A program made the translations under genes and the position numbers. From Ascidia mentula (lineage: Eukaryota > Chordata > Ascidiacea > Phlebobranchia > Ascidiidae), in the NCBI GenBank assembly GCA_947561715.1, contig OX387203.1, positions 11,284,001 to 11,348,000 on the forward strand: a stretch of 64,000 bases of DNA. The letters are read 5' to 3'. The notes under the pieces were generated by a model, which was not told where the DNA came from, ran no database searches, and saw only the letters and a list, made by a program, of their open reading frames with translations. Positions 10,361-24,720 of the stretch are shown piece by piece. Position 1 is the first letter of the stretch. Each line of letters opens with the position of its first letter.

Positions 10361-13300
10361 GTATAATAAAGCTTGTACTGCAAAAAATTATTTTTTGTCG
10401 AAAAGTCATACACTGCAAAATGGCCAAGTGCTGAAATCTCATAGTTACATACGTTGTGCAACCGCAAAAGCAATACTGGAGTATCAGCGTTTTCCACTGT
10501 ATAATAAAGCTTGTACTGCAAAAAAATATTTTTTATCGAAAAGTCATATACTGCAAAATGGACAAGTGCTGAAATCGCATAGTTACATACGTTGTGCAAC
10601 CGCAAAAGCAATACTGGAGTATCAGCGTTTTCCACTGTATAATAAAGCTTGTACTGCAAAAAAATATTTTTTGTCGAAAAGGCATACACTGCAAAATGGA
10701 CAAGTGCTCAAATCTCATAGTTACATACGTTGTGCAACCGCAAAAGCAATACTGGAGTATCAGCGTTTTCCACTGTATAATAAAGCTTGTACTGCAAAAA
10801 AATATTTTTTATCGAAAAGTCATATACTGCAAAATGGACAAGCGCTGAAATCGCATAGTTACATACGTTGGGCAACCGCAAAAGCAATACTGGAGTATCA
10901 GCGTTTTCCACTGTATAATAAAGCTTGTACTGAAAAAAAATATTTTTCATCGAAAAGTCATATACTGCAAAATGGACAAGTGCTGAAATTGCACAGTTAC
11001 ATACGTTGTGCAACCGCAAAAGCAATACTGGAGTATCAGCGTTTTCCACTGTATAATAAAGCTTGTACTGCAAAAAAATATTTTTCATCGAAAAGTCATA
11101 TACTGCAAAATGGACAAGTGCTGAAATCGCATAGTTACATACGTTGTGCAACCGCAAAAGCAATACCGGAGTATCAGCGTTTTCCACTGTATAATAAAGC
11201 TTGTACTGCAAAAAAATATTTTTTGTCGAAAAGTCATACACTGCAAAATGGACAAGTGCTGAAATCTCATAGTTACATACGTTGTGCAACCGCAAAAGCA
11301 ATACTGGAGTATCAGCGTTTTCCACTGTATAATAAAGCTTGTACTGCAAAAAAATATTTTTTATCGAAAAGTCATATACTGCAAAATGGACAAGTGCTGA
11401 AATCGCATAGTTACATACGTTGTGCAACCGCAAAAGCAATACTGGAGTATCAGCGTTTTCCACTGTATAATAAAGCTTGTACTGCAAAAAATTATTTTTT
11501 GTCGAAAAGTCATACACTGCAAAATGGACAAGTGCTGAAATCTCATAGTTACATACGTTGTGCAACCGCAAAAGCAATACTGGAGTATCAGCGTTTTCCA
11601 CTGTATAATAAACCTTGTACTGCAAAAAAATATTTTTTATCGAAAAGTCATATATTGCAAAATGGACAAGTGCTGAAATCGCATAGTTACATACGTTGTG
11701 CAACCGCAAAAGCAATACTGGAGTATCAGCGTTTTCCACTGTATAATAAAGCTTGTACTGCGAAAAAAATATTTTTTATCGAAAGGTCATATACTGCAAA
11801 ATGGACAAGTGCTGAAATCGCATAGTTACATACGTTGTGCAACCGCAAAAGCAATACTGGAGTATCAGCGTTTTCCACTGTATAATAAAGCTTGTACTGC
11901 AAAAAAATATTTTTCCTCGAAAAGTCATATACTGCAAAATGGACAAGTGCTGAAATCGCATAGTTACATCCGTTGTGCAACCGCAAAAGCAATACTGGAG
12001 TATCAGCGTTTTCCACTGTATAATAAAGCTTGTACTGCAAAAATTATTTTTCTTCGAAAAGTCATACACTGCAAAATGGACAAGTGCTGAAATCTCATAG
12101 TTACATACGTTGTGCAACCGCAAAAACAATACTGGAGTATCAGCGTTTTCCACTGTATAATAAAGCTTGTACTGCAAAAAAATATTTTTTATCGAAAAGT
12201 CATATACTGCAAAATGGACAAGTGCTGAAATCGCATAGTTACATACGTTGTGCAACCGCAAAAGCAATACTGGAGTATCAGCGTTTTCCACTGTATAATA
12301 AAGCTTGTACTGCAAAAAATTATTTTTTGTCGAAAAGTCATACACTGCAAAATGGACAAGTGCTGAAATCTCATAGTTACATACGTTGTGCAACCGCAAA
12401 AGCAATACTGGAGTATCAGCGTTTTCCACTGTATAATAAAGCTTGTACTGCAAAAATTATTTTTCTTCGAAAAGTCATACACTGCAAAATGGACAAGTGC
12501 TGAAATCTCATAGTTACATACGTTGTGCAACCGCAAAAACAATACTGGAGTATCAGCGTTTTCCACTGTATAATAAAGCTTGTACTGCAAAAAAATATTT
12601 TTTATCGAAAAGTCATATACTGCAAAATGGACAAGTGCTGAAATCACATAGTTACATACATTGTGCAACCGCAAAAGCAATACTGGAGTATCAGCGTTTT
12701 CCACTGTTTAATAAAGCTTGTACTGCAAAAAATTATTTTTTATCGAAAAGTCATACACTGCAAAATGGACAAGTGCTGAAATCTCATAGTTACATACGTT
12801 GTGCAACCGCAAAAGCAATACTGGAGTATCAGCGTTTTCCACTGTATAATAAAGCTTGTACTGCAAAACAATATTTTTTATCGAAAAGTCATATACTGCA
12901 AAATGGACAAGTGCTGAAATCTCATAGTTACATACGTTGTGCAACCGCGAAAGCAATACTGGAGTATCAACGTTTTTCACTGTATAATAAAGCTTGTACT
13001 GCAAAAAATTTTTTTTTGTCGAAAAGTCATACACTGCAAAATGGACAAGTGCTGAAATCTCATAGTTACATACGTTGTGCAACCGCAAAAGCAATACTGG
13101 AGTATCAGCGTTTTCCACTATATAATAAAGCTTGTACTGCAAAAATTATTTTTCTTCGAAAAGTCATACACTGCAAAATGGACAAGTGCTGAAATCTCAT
13201 AGTTACATACGTTGTGCAACCGCAAAAACAATACTGGAGTATCAGCGTTTTCCACTGTATAATAAAGCTTGTACTGCAAAAATTATTTTTCTTCGAAAAG

Positions 13301-15764
13301 TCATACACTGCAAAATGGACAAGTGCTGAAATCACATAGTTACATACATTGTGCAACCGCAAAAGCAATACTGGAGTATCAGCGTTTTCCACTGTTTAAT
13401 AAAGCTTGTACTGCAAAAAATTATTTTTTATCGAAAAGTCATACACTGCAAAATGGACAAGTGCTGAAATCTCATAGTTACATACGTTGTGCAACCGCAA
13501 AAGCAATACTGGAGTATCAGCGTTTTCCACTGTATAATAAAGCTTGTACTGCAAAACAATATTTTTTATCGAAAAGTCATATACTGCAAAATGGACAAGT
13601 GCTGAAATCTCATAGTTACATACGTTGTGCAACCGCGAAAGCAATACTGGAGTATCAACGTTTTTCACTGTATAATAAAGCTTGTACTGCAAAAAATTTT
13701 TTTTTGTCGAAAAGTCATACACTGCAAAATGGACAAGTGCTGAAATCTCATAGTTACATACGTTGTGCAACCGCAAAAGCAATACTGGAGTATCAGCGTT
13801 TTCCACTATATAATAAAGCTTGTACTGCAAAAAAATATTTTTCCTCGAAAAGTCATATACTGCAAAATGGACAAGTGCTGAAATCGCATAATTACATACG
13901 TTGTGCAACCGCAAAGGCAATATTGGAGTATCAGCGTTTTCCACTGTATAATAAAGCTTGTACTGCAAAAAAATATTTTTTATCGAAAGGTCATATACTG
14001 CAAAATGGACAAGTGCTGAAATCGCATAGTTACATACGTTGTGCAACCGCAAAAGCAATACTGGAGTATCAGCGTTTTCCACTGTATAATAAAGCTTGTA
14101 CTGCAAAAAAATATTTTTCATCGAAAAGTCATATACTGCAAAATGGACAAGTGCTGAAATCGCATAGTTACATACGTTGTGCAACCGCAAAAGCAATACT
14201 GGAGTATCAGCGTTTTCCACTGTATAATAAAGCTTGTACTGCGAAAAAAATATTTTTTATCGAAAGGTCATATACTGCAAAATGGACAAGTGCTGAAATC
14301 GCATAGTTACATACGTTGTGCAACCGCAAAAGCAATACTGGAGTATCAGCGTTTTCCACTGTATAATAAAGCTTGTACTGCAAAAAAATATTTTTCATCG
14401 AAAAGTCATATACTGCAAAATGGACAAGTGCTGAAATCGCATAGTTACATACGTTGTGCAACCGCAAAAGCAATACTGGAGTATCAGCGTTTTCCACTGT
14501 ATAATAAAGCTTGTACTGCAAAAATTATTTTTCTTCGAAAAGTCATACACTGCAAAATGGACAAGTGCTGAAATCTCATAGTTACATACGTTGTGCAACC
14601 GCAAAAACAATACTGGAGTATCAGCGTTTTCCACTGTATAATAAAGCTTGTACTGCAAAAAAATATTTTTTATCGAAAAGTCATATACTGCAAAATGGAC
14701 AAGTGCTGAAATCGCATAGTTACATACGTTGTGCAACCGCAAAAGCAATACTGGAGTATCAGCGTTTTCCACTGTATAATAAAGCTTGTACTGCAAAAAA
14801 TTATTTTTTGTCGAAAAGTCATACACTGCAAAATGGACAAGTGCTGAAATCTCATAGTTACATACGTTGTGCAACCGCAAAAGCAATACTGGAGTATCAG
14901 CGTTTTCCACTGTATAATAAAGCTTGTACTGCAAAAATTATTTTTCTTCGAAAAGTCATACACTGCAAAATGGACAAGTGCTGAAATCTCATAGTTACAT
15001 ACGATGTGCAACCGCAAAAGCAATACTGGAGTATCAGCGTTTTCCACTGTATAATAAAGCTTGTACTGCAAAAAAATATTTTTTATCGAAAAGTCATATA
15101 CTGCAAAATGGACAAGTGCTGAAATCGCATAGTTACATACGTTGTGCAACCGCAAAAGCAATACTGGAGTATCAGCGTTTTCCACTGTATAATAAAGCTT
15201 GTACTGCAAAAAATTATTTTTTGTCGAAAAGTCATACACTGCAAAATGGACAAGTGCTGAAATCTCATAGTTACATACGTTGTGCAACCGCAAAAGCAAT
15301 ACTGGAGTATCAGCGTTTTCCACTGTATAATAAAGCTTGTACTGCAAAAAAATATTTTTTATCGAAAAGTCATATACTGCAAAATGGACAAGTGCTGAAA
15401 TCTCATAGTTACATACGTTGTGCAACCGCAAAAGCAATACTGGAGTATCAACGTTTTTCACTGTATAATAAAGCTTGTACTGCAAAAAATATTTTTTTGT
15501 CGAAAAGTCATACACTGCAAAATGGACAAGTGTTGAAATCTCATAGTTACATACGTTGTGCAACCGCAAAAGCAATACTGGAGTATCAGCGTTTTCCACT
15601 GTATAATAAAGCTTGTACTGCAAAAAACATATTTTTTATCGAAAGGTCATATACTGCAAAATGGACAAGTGCTGAAATCGCATAGCTACATACGTTGTGC
15701 AACCGCAAAAGCAATACTGGTGTATCAGCGTTTTCCACTGTATAATAAAGCTTGTACTGCAAAA
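10256..15764 (+). repeat. Domain I long block, copy 2
   Basis: Second copy of the 0.73-5.55 kb block with the same private variants in the same order. It differs by an internal 688-bp tandem duplication starting at 12,641 and by scattered changes, for example a TTTTTCCTCG ending near 11,913 where copy 1 has TTTTTCATCG. Confidence 0.8.
12641..13826 (+). repeat. 688-bp tandem duplication inside long block copy 2
   Basis: The variant string AAATCACATAG, CATACATTGTG and CTGTTTAATAAAG occurs at 12,641-12,715 and again from 13,329, exactly 688 bases later (five monomers minus two bases). CATACATT and CTGTTTAAT are absent from the corresponding site of copy 1 (about 3,115-3,190), so those changes arose after the long-block duplication and before this local one. 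That gives a relative order of events. Confidence 0.8.
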
Positions 15765-17463
15765 AAATATTTTTCTTCGAAAAGTCATACACTGCAAAAT
15801 GGACAAGTGCTGAAATCTCATAGTTACATACGTTGTGCAACCGCAAAAACAATACTGGAGTATCAGCGTTTTCTACTGTATAATAAAGCTTGTACTGCAA
15901 AAAAATATTTTTTATCGAAAAGTCATATACTGCAAAATGGACAAGTGCTGAAATCGCATAGTTACATACGTTGTGCAACCGCAAAAGCAATACTGGAGTA
16001 TCAGCGTTTTCCACTGTATAATAAAGCTTGTACTGCAAAAAATTATTTTTTGTCGAAAAGTCATACACTGCAAAATGGACAAGTGCTGAAATCTCAAAGT
16101 TACATACGTTGTGCAACCGCAAAAGCAATACTGGAGTATCAGCGTTTTCCACTGTATAATAAAGCTTGTACTTCAAAAAAATATTTTTTATCGAAAAGTC
16201 ATATACTGCAAAATGGACAAGTGCTGAAATCGCATAGTTACATACGTTGTGCAACCGCAAAAGCAATACTGGAGTATCAGCGTTTTCCACTGTATAATTA
16301 AGCTTGTACTGCAAAAAATTTTTTTTTGTCGAAAAGTCATACACTGCAAAATGGACAAGTGCTGAAATCTCATAGTTACATACGTTGTGCAACCGCAAAA
16401 GCAATACTGGAGTATCAGCGTTTTCCACTGTATAATAAAGCTTGTACTGCAAAAAAATATTTTTTATCGAAAAGTCATACACTGCAAAATGGACAAGTGC
16501 TGAAATCTCATAGTTACATACGTTGTGCAACCGCAAAAGCAATACTGGAGTATCAACGTTTTTCACTGTATAATAAAGCTTGTACTGAAAAAAATTTTTT
16601 TTGTCGAAAAGTCATACACTGCAAAATGGACAAGTGCTGAAATCTCATAGTTACATACGTTGTGCAACCGCAAAAGCAATACTGGAGTATCAGCGTTTTC
16701 CACTGTATAATAAAGCTTGTACTGCAAAAAAATATTTTTTATCGAAAGGTCATATACTGCAAAATGGACAAGTGCTGAAATCGCATAGTTACATACGTTG
16801 TGCAACCGCAAAAGCAATACTGGAGTATCAGCGTTTTCCACTGTATAATAAAGCTTGTACTGCAAAAAAATATTTTTCATCGAAAAGTCATATACTGCAA
16901 AATGGACAAGTGCTGAAATCGCAAAGTTACATACGTTGTGCAACCGCAAAAGCAATACTGGAGTACCAGCGTTTTCCACTGTATAATAAAGCTTGTACTG
17001 CAAAAAAATATTTTTTATCGAAAAGTCATATACTGCAAAATGGACAAGTGCTGAAATCGCATATTTACATACGTTGTGCAACCGCAAAAGCAATACTGGA
17101 GTATCAGCGTTTTCCACTGTATAATAAAGCTTGTACTGCAAAAAAATATTTTTTATCGAAAAGTCATATACTGCAAAATGGACAAGTGCTGAAATCGCAT
17201 AGTTACATACGTTGTGCAACCGCAAAAGCAATACTGGAGTATCAGCGTTTTCCACTGTATAATAAAGCTTGTACTGCAAAAAATTTTTTTTTGTCGAAAA
17301 GTCATACACTGCAAAATGGACAAGTGCTGAAATCTCATAGTTACATACGTTGTGCAACCGCAAAAGCAATACTGGAGTATCAGCGTTTTCCACTGTATAA
17401 TAAAAAGCTTGTCCTGCAAAAAAATATTTTTTATCGAAAAGTCATATACTGCAAAATGGACAA
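15765..17463 (+). repeat. Shortened copy of the 5.6-7.5 kb block
   Basis: This continues the duplication of the left part of domain I but lacks one monomer near 15.77 kb (a C/D-class junction, with the TTTTTCATCG monomer missing) and one B monomer near 17.1 kb. It ends with the same 3-base insertion (TAATAAAAAGCTTG, about 17,401). It has private changes such as TACTTCAAAAAAA (about 16,172) and ACTGAAAAAAATTT (about 16,585). Confidence 0.75.
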
Positions 17464-20400
17464 GTGCTGAAATCTCATAGTTACATACGTTGTGCAACCG
17501 CAAAAGCAATACTGGAGCATCAGCGTTTTCCACTGTATGATAAAGCTTGTACTGAAAAAAATTATTTTTCATCGAAAAGTCATATACTGCAAAATGGACA
17601 AGTGCTGAAATTGCACAGTTACATACGTTGTGCAACCGCAAAAGCAATGCTGGAGTATCAGCGTTTTCCACTATATAATAAAGCTTGTACTGCAAAAAAA
17701 TATTTTTCATCGAAAAATCATATACTGCAAAATGGACAAGTGCTGAAATCGCTCAGTTACATACGTTGTGCAAACGCAAAAGCAATACTGGAGTACCAGC
17801 GTTTTCCACTGTATAATAAAGCTTGTACTGAAAAAAATTATTTTTTATCGAAAAGTCATACACTGCAACATGGACAAGTGCTAAAATCTCATAGTTACAT
17901 ACGTTGTGCAACCGCAAAAGCAATACTGGAGTATCAGCGTTTTCCACTGTATAATAAAGCTTGTACTGCAAAAAATTATTTTTTGTCGAAAAGTCATACA
18001 CTGCAAAATGGACAAGTGCTGAAATCTCATAGTTACATACGTTGTGCAACCGCAAAAGCAATACTGGAGTATCAGCGTTTTCCACTGTATAATAAAGCTT
18101 GTACTGCAAAAAAATATTTTTCCTCGAAAAGTCATATACTGCAAAATGGACAAGTGCTGAAATCGCATAATTACATACGTTGTGCAACCGCAAAGGCAAT
18201 ACTGGAGTATCAGCGTTTTCCACTGTATAATAAAGCTTGTACTGCAAAAAAATATTTTTTGTCGAAAAGTCATACACTGCAAAATGGACAAGTGCTGAAG
18301 TCTCATAGTTACATACGTTGTGCAACCGCAAAAGCAATACTGGAGTATCAGCGTTTTCCACTGTATAATAAAGCTTATACTGCAAAAAAATATTTTTTAT
18401 CGAAAAGTCATATACTGCAAAATGGACAAGTGCTGAAATCGCATAGTTACATACGTTGTGCACCCGCAAAAGCAATACTGGAGTATCAGCGTTTTCCACT
18501 GTATAATAAAGCTTGTACTGCAAAAAAATATTTTTCATCGAAAAGTCATATACTGCAAAATGGACAAGTGCTGAAATCGCATAGTTACATACGTTGTGCA
18601 ACCGCAAAAGCAATACTGGAGTATCAGCGTTTTCCACTGTATAATAAAGCTTGTACTGCAAAAAATATTTTTCATCGAAAAATCATATACTGCAAAATGG
18701 ACAAGTGCTGAAATCGCATAGTTACATACGTTGTGCAACCGCAAAAGCAATACTGGAGTATCAGCGTTTTCCACTGTATAATAAAGCTTGTACTGCAAAA
18801 AATTATTTTTTGTCGAAAAGTCATACACTGCAAAATGGACAAGTGCTGAAATCTCATAGTTACATACGTTGTGCAACCGCAAAAGCAATACTGGAGTATC
18901 AGCGTTTTCCACTGTATAATAAAGCTTGTACTGCAAAAAATATTTTTCATCGAAAAATCATATACTGCAAAATGGACAAGTGCTGAAATCGCTCAGTTAC
19001 ATACGTTGTGCAATCGCAAAAGCAATACTGGAGTATCAGCGTTTTCCACTGTATAATAAAGCTTGTACTGCAAAAAAATATTTTTCATCGAAAAGTCATA
19101 TACTGCAAAATGGACAAGTGCTGAAATCGCATAGTTACATACGTTGTGCAACCGCAAAAGCAATACTGGAGTATCAGCGTTTTCCACTGTGTAATAAAGC
19201 TTGTACTGCAAAAAATTATTTTTTGTCGAAAAGTCATACACTGCAAAATGGACAAGTGCTGAAATCGCATAGTTACATACGTTGTGCAACCGCAAAAGCA
19301 ATACTGGAGCATCAGCGTTTTCCACTGTATGATAAAGCTTGTACTGAAAAAAATTATTTTTCATCGAAAAGTCATATACTGCAAAATGGACAAGTGCTGA
19401 AATTGCACAGTTACATACGTTGTGCAACCGCAAAAGCAATGCTGGAGTATCAGCGTTTTCCACTATATAATAAAGCTTGTACTGCAAAAAAATATTTTTC
19501 ATCGAAAAATCATATACTGCAAAATGGACAAGTGCTGAAATCGCTCAGTTACATACGTTGTGCAAACGCAAAAGCAATACTGGAGTACCAGCGTTTTCCA
19601 CTGTATAATAAAGCTTGTACTGAAAAAAATTATTTTTTATCGAAAAGTCATACACTGCAAAATGGACAAGTGCTAAAATCTCATAGTTACATACGTTATG
19701 CAACCGCAAAAGCAATACTGGAGTATCAGCGTTTTCCACTGTATAATAAAGCTTGTACTGCAAAAAATTTTTTTTTGTCGAAAAGTCATACACTGCAAAA
19801 TGGACAAGTGCTGAAATCGCACAGTTACATACGTTGTGCAACCGCAAAAGCAATACTGGAGTATCAGCGTTTTCCACTGTATAATAAAGCTTGTACTGCA
19901 AAAAATTATTTTTCTTCGAAAAGTCATACACTGCAAAATGGACAAGTGCTGAAATCTCATAGTTACATACGTTGTGCAACCGCAAAAACAATACTGGAGT
20001 ATCAGCGTTTTCTACTGTATAATAAAGCTTGTACTGCAAAAAAATATTTTTTATCGAAAAGTCATATACTGCAAAATGGACAAGTGCTGAAATCGCATAG
20101 TTACATACGTTGTGCAACCGCAAAAGCAATACTGGAGTATCAGCGTTTTCCACTGTATAATAAAGCTTGTACTGCAAAAAATTATTTTTTGTCGAAAAGT
20201 CATACACTGCAAAATGGACAAGTGCTGAAATCTCAAAGTTACATACGTTGTGCAACCGCAAAAGCAATACTGGAGTATCAGCGTTTTCCACTGTATAATA
20301 AAGCTTGTACTGCAAAAAAATATTTTTTATCGAAAAGTCATATACTGCAAAATGGACAAGTGCTGAAATCGCATAGTTACATACGTTGTGCAACCGCAAA

Positions 20401-21741
20401 AGCAATACTGGAGTATCAGCGTTTTCCACTGTATAATTAAGCTTGTACTGCAAAAAATTTTTTTTTGTCGAAAAGTCATACACTGCAAAATGGACAAGTG
20501 CTGAAATCTCATAGTTACATACGTTGTGCAACCGCAAAAGCAATACTGGAGTATCAGCGTTTTCCACTGTATAATAAAGCTTGTACTGCAAAAAAATATT
20601 TTTTATCGAAAAGTCATACACTGCAAAATGGACAAGTGCTGAAATCTCATAGTTACATACGTTGTGCAACCGCAAAAGCAATACTGGAGTATCAACGTTT
20701 TTCACTGTATAATAAAGCTTGTACTGCAAAAAAATTTTTTTTGTCGAAAAGTCATACACTGCAAAATGGACAAGTGCTGAAATCTCATAGTTACATACGT
20801 TGTGCAACCGCAAAAGCAATACTGGAGTATCAGCGTTTTCCACTGTATAATAAAGCTTGTACTGCAAAAAAATATTTTTTATCGAAAGGTCATATACTGC
20901 AAAATGGACAAGTGCTGAAATCGCATAGTTACATACGTTGTGCAACCGCAAAAGCAATACTGGAGTATCAGCGTTTTCCACTGTATAATAAAGCTTGTAC
21001 TGCAAAAAAATATTTTTCATCGAAAAGTCATATACTGCAAAATGGACAAGTGCTGAAATCGCAAAGTTACATACGTTGTGCAACCGCAAAAGCAATACTG
21101 GAGTACCAGCGTTTTCCACTGTATAATAAAGCTTGTACTGCAAAAAAATATTTTTTATCGAAAAGTCATATACTGCAAAATGGACAAGTGCTGAAATCGC
21201 ATATTTACATACGTTGTGCAACCGCAAAAGCAATACTGGAGTATCAGCGTTTTCCACTGTATAATAAAGCTTGTACTGCAAAAAATTATTTTTTGTCGAA
21301 AAGTCATACACTGCAAAATGGACAAGTGCTGAAATCTCAAAGTTACATACGTTGTGCAACCGCAAAAGCAATACTGGAGTATCAGCGTTTTCCACTGTAT
21401 AATAAAGCTTGTACTGCAAAAAAATATTTTTTATCGAAAAGTCATATACTGCAAAATGGACAAGTGCTGAAATCGCATAGTTACATACGTTGTGCAACCG
21501 CAAAAGCAATACTGGAGTATCAGCGTTTTCCACTGTATAATAAAGCTTGTACTGCAAAAAATTTTTTTTTGTCGAAAAGTCATACACTGCAAAATGGACA
21601 AGTGCTGAAATCTCATAGTTACATACGTTGTGCAACCGCAAAAGCAATACTGGAGTATCAGCGTTTTCCACTGTATAATAAAAAGCTTGTCCTGCAAAAA
21701 AATATTTTTTATCGAAAAGTCATATACTGCAAAATGGACAA
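17464..21741 (+). repeat. 4,278-bp (31-monomer) higher-order repeat, copy 1
   Basis: The first part (17.46-19.78 kb) carries markers GTATGATAAAG, AAAGCAATGCTGG, CGAAAAATCATA, GCAAACGCAAAAG, CTGCAACATGGAC, GCTTATACTGC and GTGCACCCGC. The rest (about 19.8-21.74 kb) is a third copy of the 2,625-bp block. Landmarks recur exactly 4,278 bases later, which is 31 x 138 with no net indel. Confidence 0.8.
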
Positions 21742-24090
21742 GTGCTGAAATCTCATAGTTACATACGTTGTGCAACCGCAAAAGCAATACTGGAGCATCA
21801 GCGTTTTCCACTGTATGATAAAGCTTGTACTGAAAAAAATTATTTTTCATCGAAAAGTCATATACTGCAAAATGGACAAGTGCTGAAATTGCACAGTTAC
21901 ATACGTTGTGCAACCGCAAAAGCAATGCTGGAGTATCAGCGTTTTCCACTATATAATAAAGCTTGTACTGCAAAAAAATATTTTTCATCGAAAAATCATA
22001 TACTGCAAAATGGACAAGTGCTGAAATCGCTCAGTTACATACGTTGTGCAAACGCAAAAGCAATACTGGAGTACCAGCGTTTTCCACTGTATAATAAAGC
22101 TTGTACTGAAAAAAATTATTTTTTATCGAAAAGTCATACACTGCAACATGGACAAGTGCTAAAATCTCATAGTTACATACGTTGTGCAACCGCAAAAGCA
22201 ATACTGGAGTATCAGCGTTTTCCACTGTATAATAAAGCTTGTACTGCAAAAAATTATTTTTTGTCGAAAAGTCATACACTGCAAAATGGACAAGTGCTGA
22301 AATCTCATAGTTACATACGTTGTGCAACCGCAAAAGCAATACTGGAGTATCAGCGTTTTCCACTGTATAATAAAGCTTGTACTGCAAAAAAATATTTTTC
22401 CTCGAAAAGTCATATACTGCAAAATGGACAAGTGCTGAAATCGCATAATTACATACGTTGTGCAACCGCAAAGGCAATACTGGAGTATCAGCGTTTTCCA
22501 CTGTATAATAAAGCTTGTACTGCAAAAAATTATTTTTTGTCGAAAAGTCATACACTGCAAAATGGACAAGTGCTGAAGTCTCATAGTTACATACGTTGTG
22601 CAACCGCAAAAGCAATACTGGAGTATCAGCGTTTTCCACTGTATAATAAAGCTTATACTGCAAAAAAATATTTTTTATCGAAAAGTCATATACTGCAAAA
22701 TGGACAAGTGCTGAAATCGCATAGTTACATACGTTGTGCACCCGCAAAAGCAATACTGGAGTATCAGCGTTTTCCACTGTATAATAAAGCTTGTACTGCA
22801 AAAAAATATTTTTCATCGAAAAGTCATATACTGCAAAATGGACAAGTGCTGAAATCGCATAGTTACATACGTTGTGCAACCGCAAAAGCAATACTGGAGT
22901 ATCAGCGTTTTCCACTGTATAATAAAGCTTGTACTGCAAAAAATATTTTTCATCGAAAAATCATATACTGCAAAATGGACAAGTGCTGAAATCTCATAGT
23001 TACATACGTTGTGCAACCGCAAAAGCAATACTGGAGTATCAGCGTTTTCCACTGTATAATAAAGCTTGTACTGCAAAAAATTATTTTTTGTCGAAAAGTC
23101 ATACACTGCAAAATGGACAAGTGCTGAAATCTCATAGTTACATACGTTGTGCAACCGCAAAAGCAATACTGGAGTATCAGCGTTTTCCACTGTATAATAA
23201 AGCTTGTACTGCAAAAAATATTTTTCATCGAAAAATCATATACTGCAAAATGGACAAGTGCTGAAATCGCTCAGTTACATACGTTGTGCAACCGCAAAAG
23301 CAATACTGGAGTATCAGCGTTTTCCACTGTATAATAAAGCTTGTACTGCAAAAAAATATTTTTCATCGAAAAGTCATATACTGCAAAATGGACAAGTGCT
23401 GAAATCGCATAGTTACATACGTTGTGCAACCGCAAAAGCAATACTGGAGTATCAGCGTTTTCCACTGTGTAATAAAGCTTGTACTGCAAAAAATTATTTT
23501 TTGTCGAAAAGTCATACACTGCAAAATGGACAAGTGCTGAAATCGCATAGTTACATACGTTGTGCAACCGCAAAAGCAATACTGGAGCATCAGCGTTTTC
23601 CACTGTATGATAAAGCTTGTACTGAAAAAAATTATTTTTCATCGAAAAGTCATATACTGCAAAATGGACAAGTGCTGAAATTGCACAGTTACATACGTTG
23701 TGCAACCGCAAAAGCAATGCTGGAGTATCAGCGTTTTCCACTATATAATAAAGCTTGTACTGCAAAAAAATATTTTTCATCGAAAAATCATATACTGCAA
23801 AATGGACAAGTGCTGAAATCGCTCAGTTACATACGTTGTGCAAACGCAAAAGCAATACTGGAGTACCAGCGTTTTCCACTGTATAATAAAGCTTGTACTG
23901 AAAAAAATTATTTTTTATCGAAAAGTCATACACTGCAAAATGGACAAGTGCTAAAATCTCATAGTTACATACGTTATGCAACCGCAAAAGCAATACTGGA
24001 GTATCAGCGTTTTCCACTGTATAATAAAGCTTGTACTGCAAAAAATTTTTTTTTGTCGAAAAGTCATACACTGCAAAATGGACAAGTGCT
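21742..24090 (+). repeat. 4,278-bp higher-order repeat, copy 2 (partial)
   Basis: Repeats the markers of 17,464-19,780 in order, then departs near 24.1 kb, where copy 1 continues into the 2,625-bp block and this copy continues into the 1,517-bp modules. A few sites differ, for example CTCAT for CGCAT near 22,990. The same marker series appears again at about 46.8-48.4 kb. Confidence 0.75.
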
Positions 24091-24720
24091 GAAATCTCAT
24101 AGTTACATACGTTGTGCAACCGCAAAAGCAATACTGGAGTATCAGCGTTTTCCACTGTATAATAAAGCTTGTACTGCAAAAAAATATTTTTCCTCGAAAA
24201 GTCATATACTGCAAAATGGACAAGTGCTGAAATCGCATAATTACATACGTTGTGCAACCGCAAAGGCAATACTGGAGTATCAGCGTTTTCCACTGTATAA
24301 TAAAGCTTGTACTGCAAAAAATTATTTTTTGTCGAAAAGTCATACACTGCAAAATGGACAAGTGCTGAAGTCTCATAGTTACATACGTTGTGCAACCGCA
24401 AAAGCAATACTGGAGTATCAGCGTTTTCCACTGTATAATAAAGCTTGTACTGCAAAAAAATATTTTTTGTCGAAAAGTCATACACTGCAAAATGGCCAAG
24501 TGCTGAAGTCTCATAGTTACATACGTTGTGCACCCGCAAAAGCAATACTGGAGTATCAGCGTTTTCCACTGTATAATAAAGCTTGTACTGCAAAAAATTA
24601 TTTTTTGTCGAAAAGTCATACACTGCAAAATGGACAAGTGCTGAAATCTCATAGTTACATACGTTGTGCAACCGCAAAAGCAATACAGGAGTATCAGCGT
24701 TTTCCACTGTATAATAAAGC
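23204..24720 (+). repeat. 1,517-bp (11-monomer) module, copy 1
   Basis: Begins in the monomer with CGAAAAATCATA and GCTCAGTTAC. It overlaps the end of the preceding 31-monomer copy. It carries GTGTAATAAAG, GTTATGCAACC, GCATAATTAC and GCTGAAGTCTC markers. The next module repeats the landmark CGAAAAATCATA 1,517 bases later. Confidence 0.65.
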
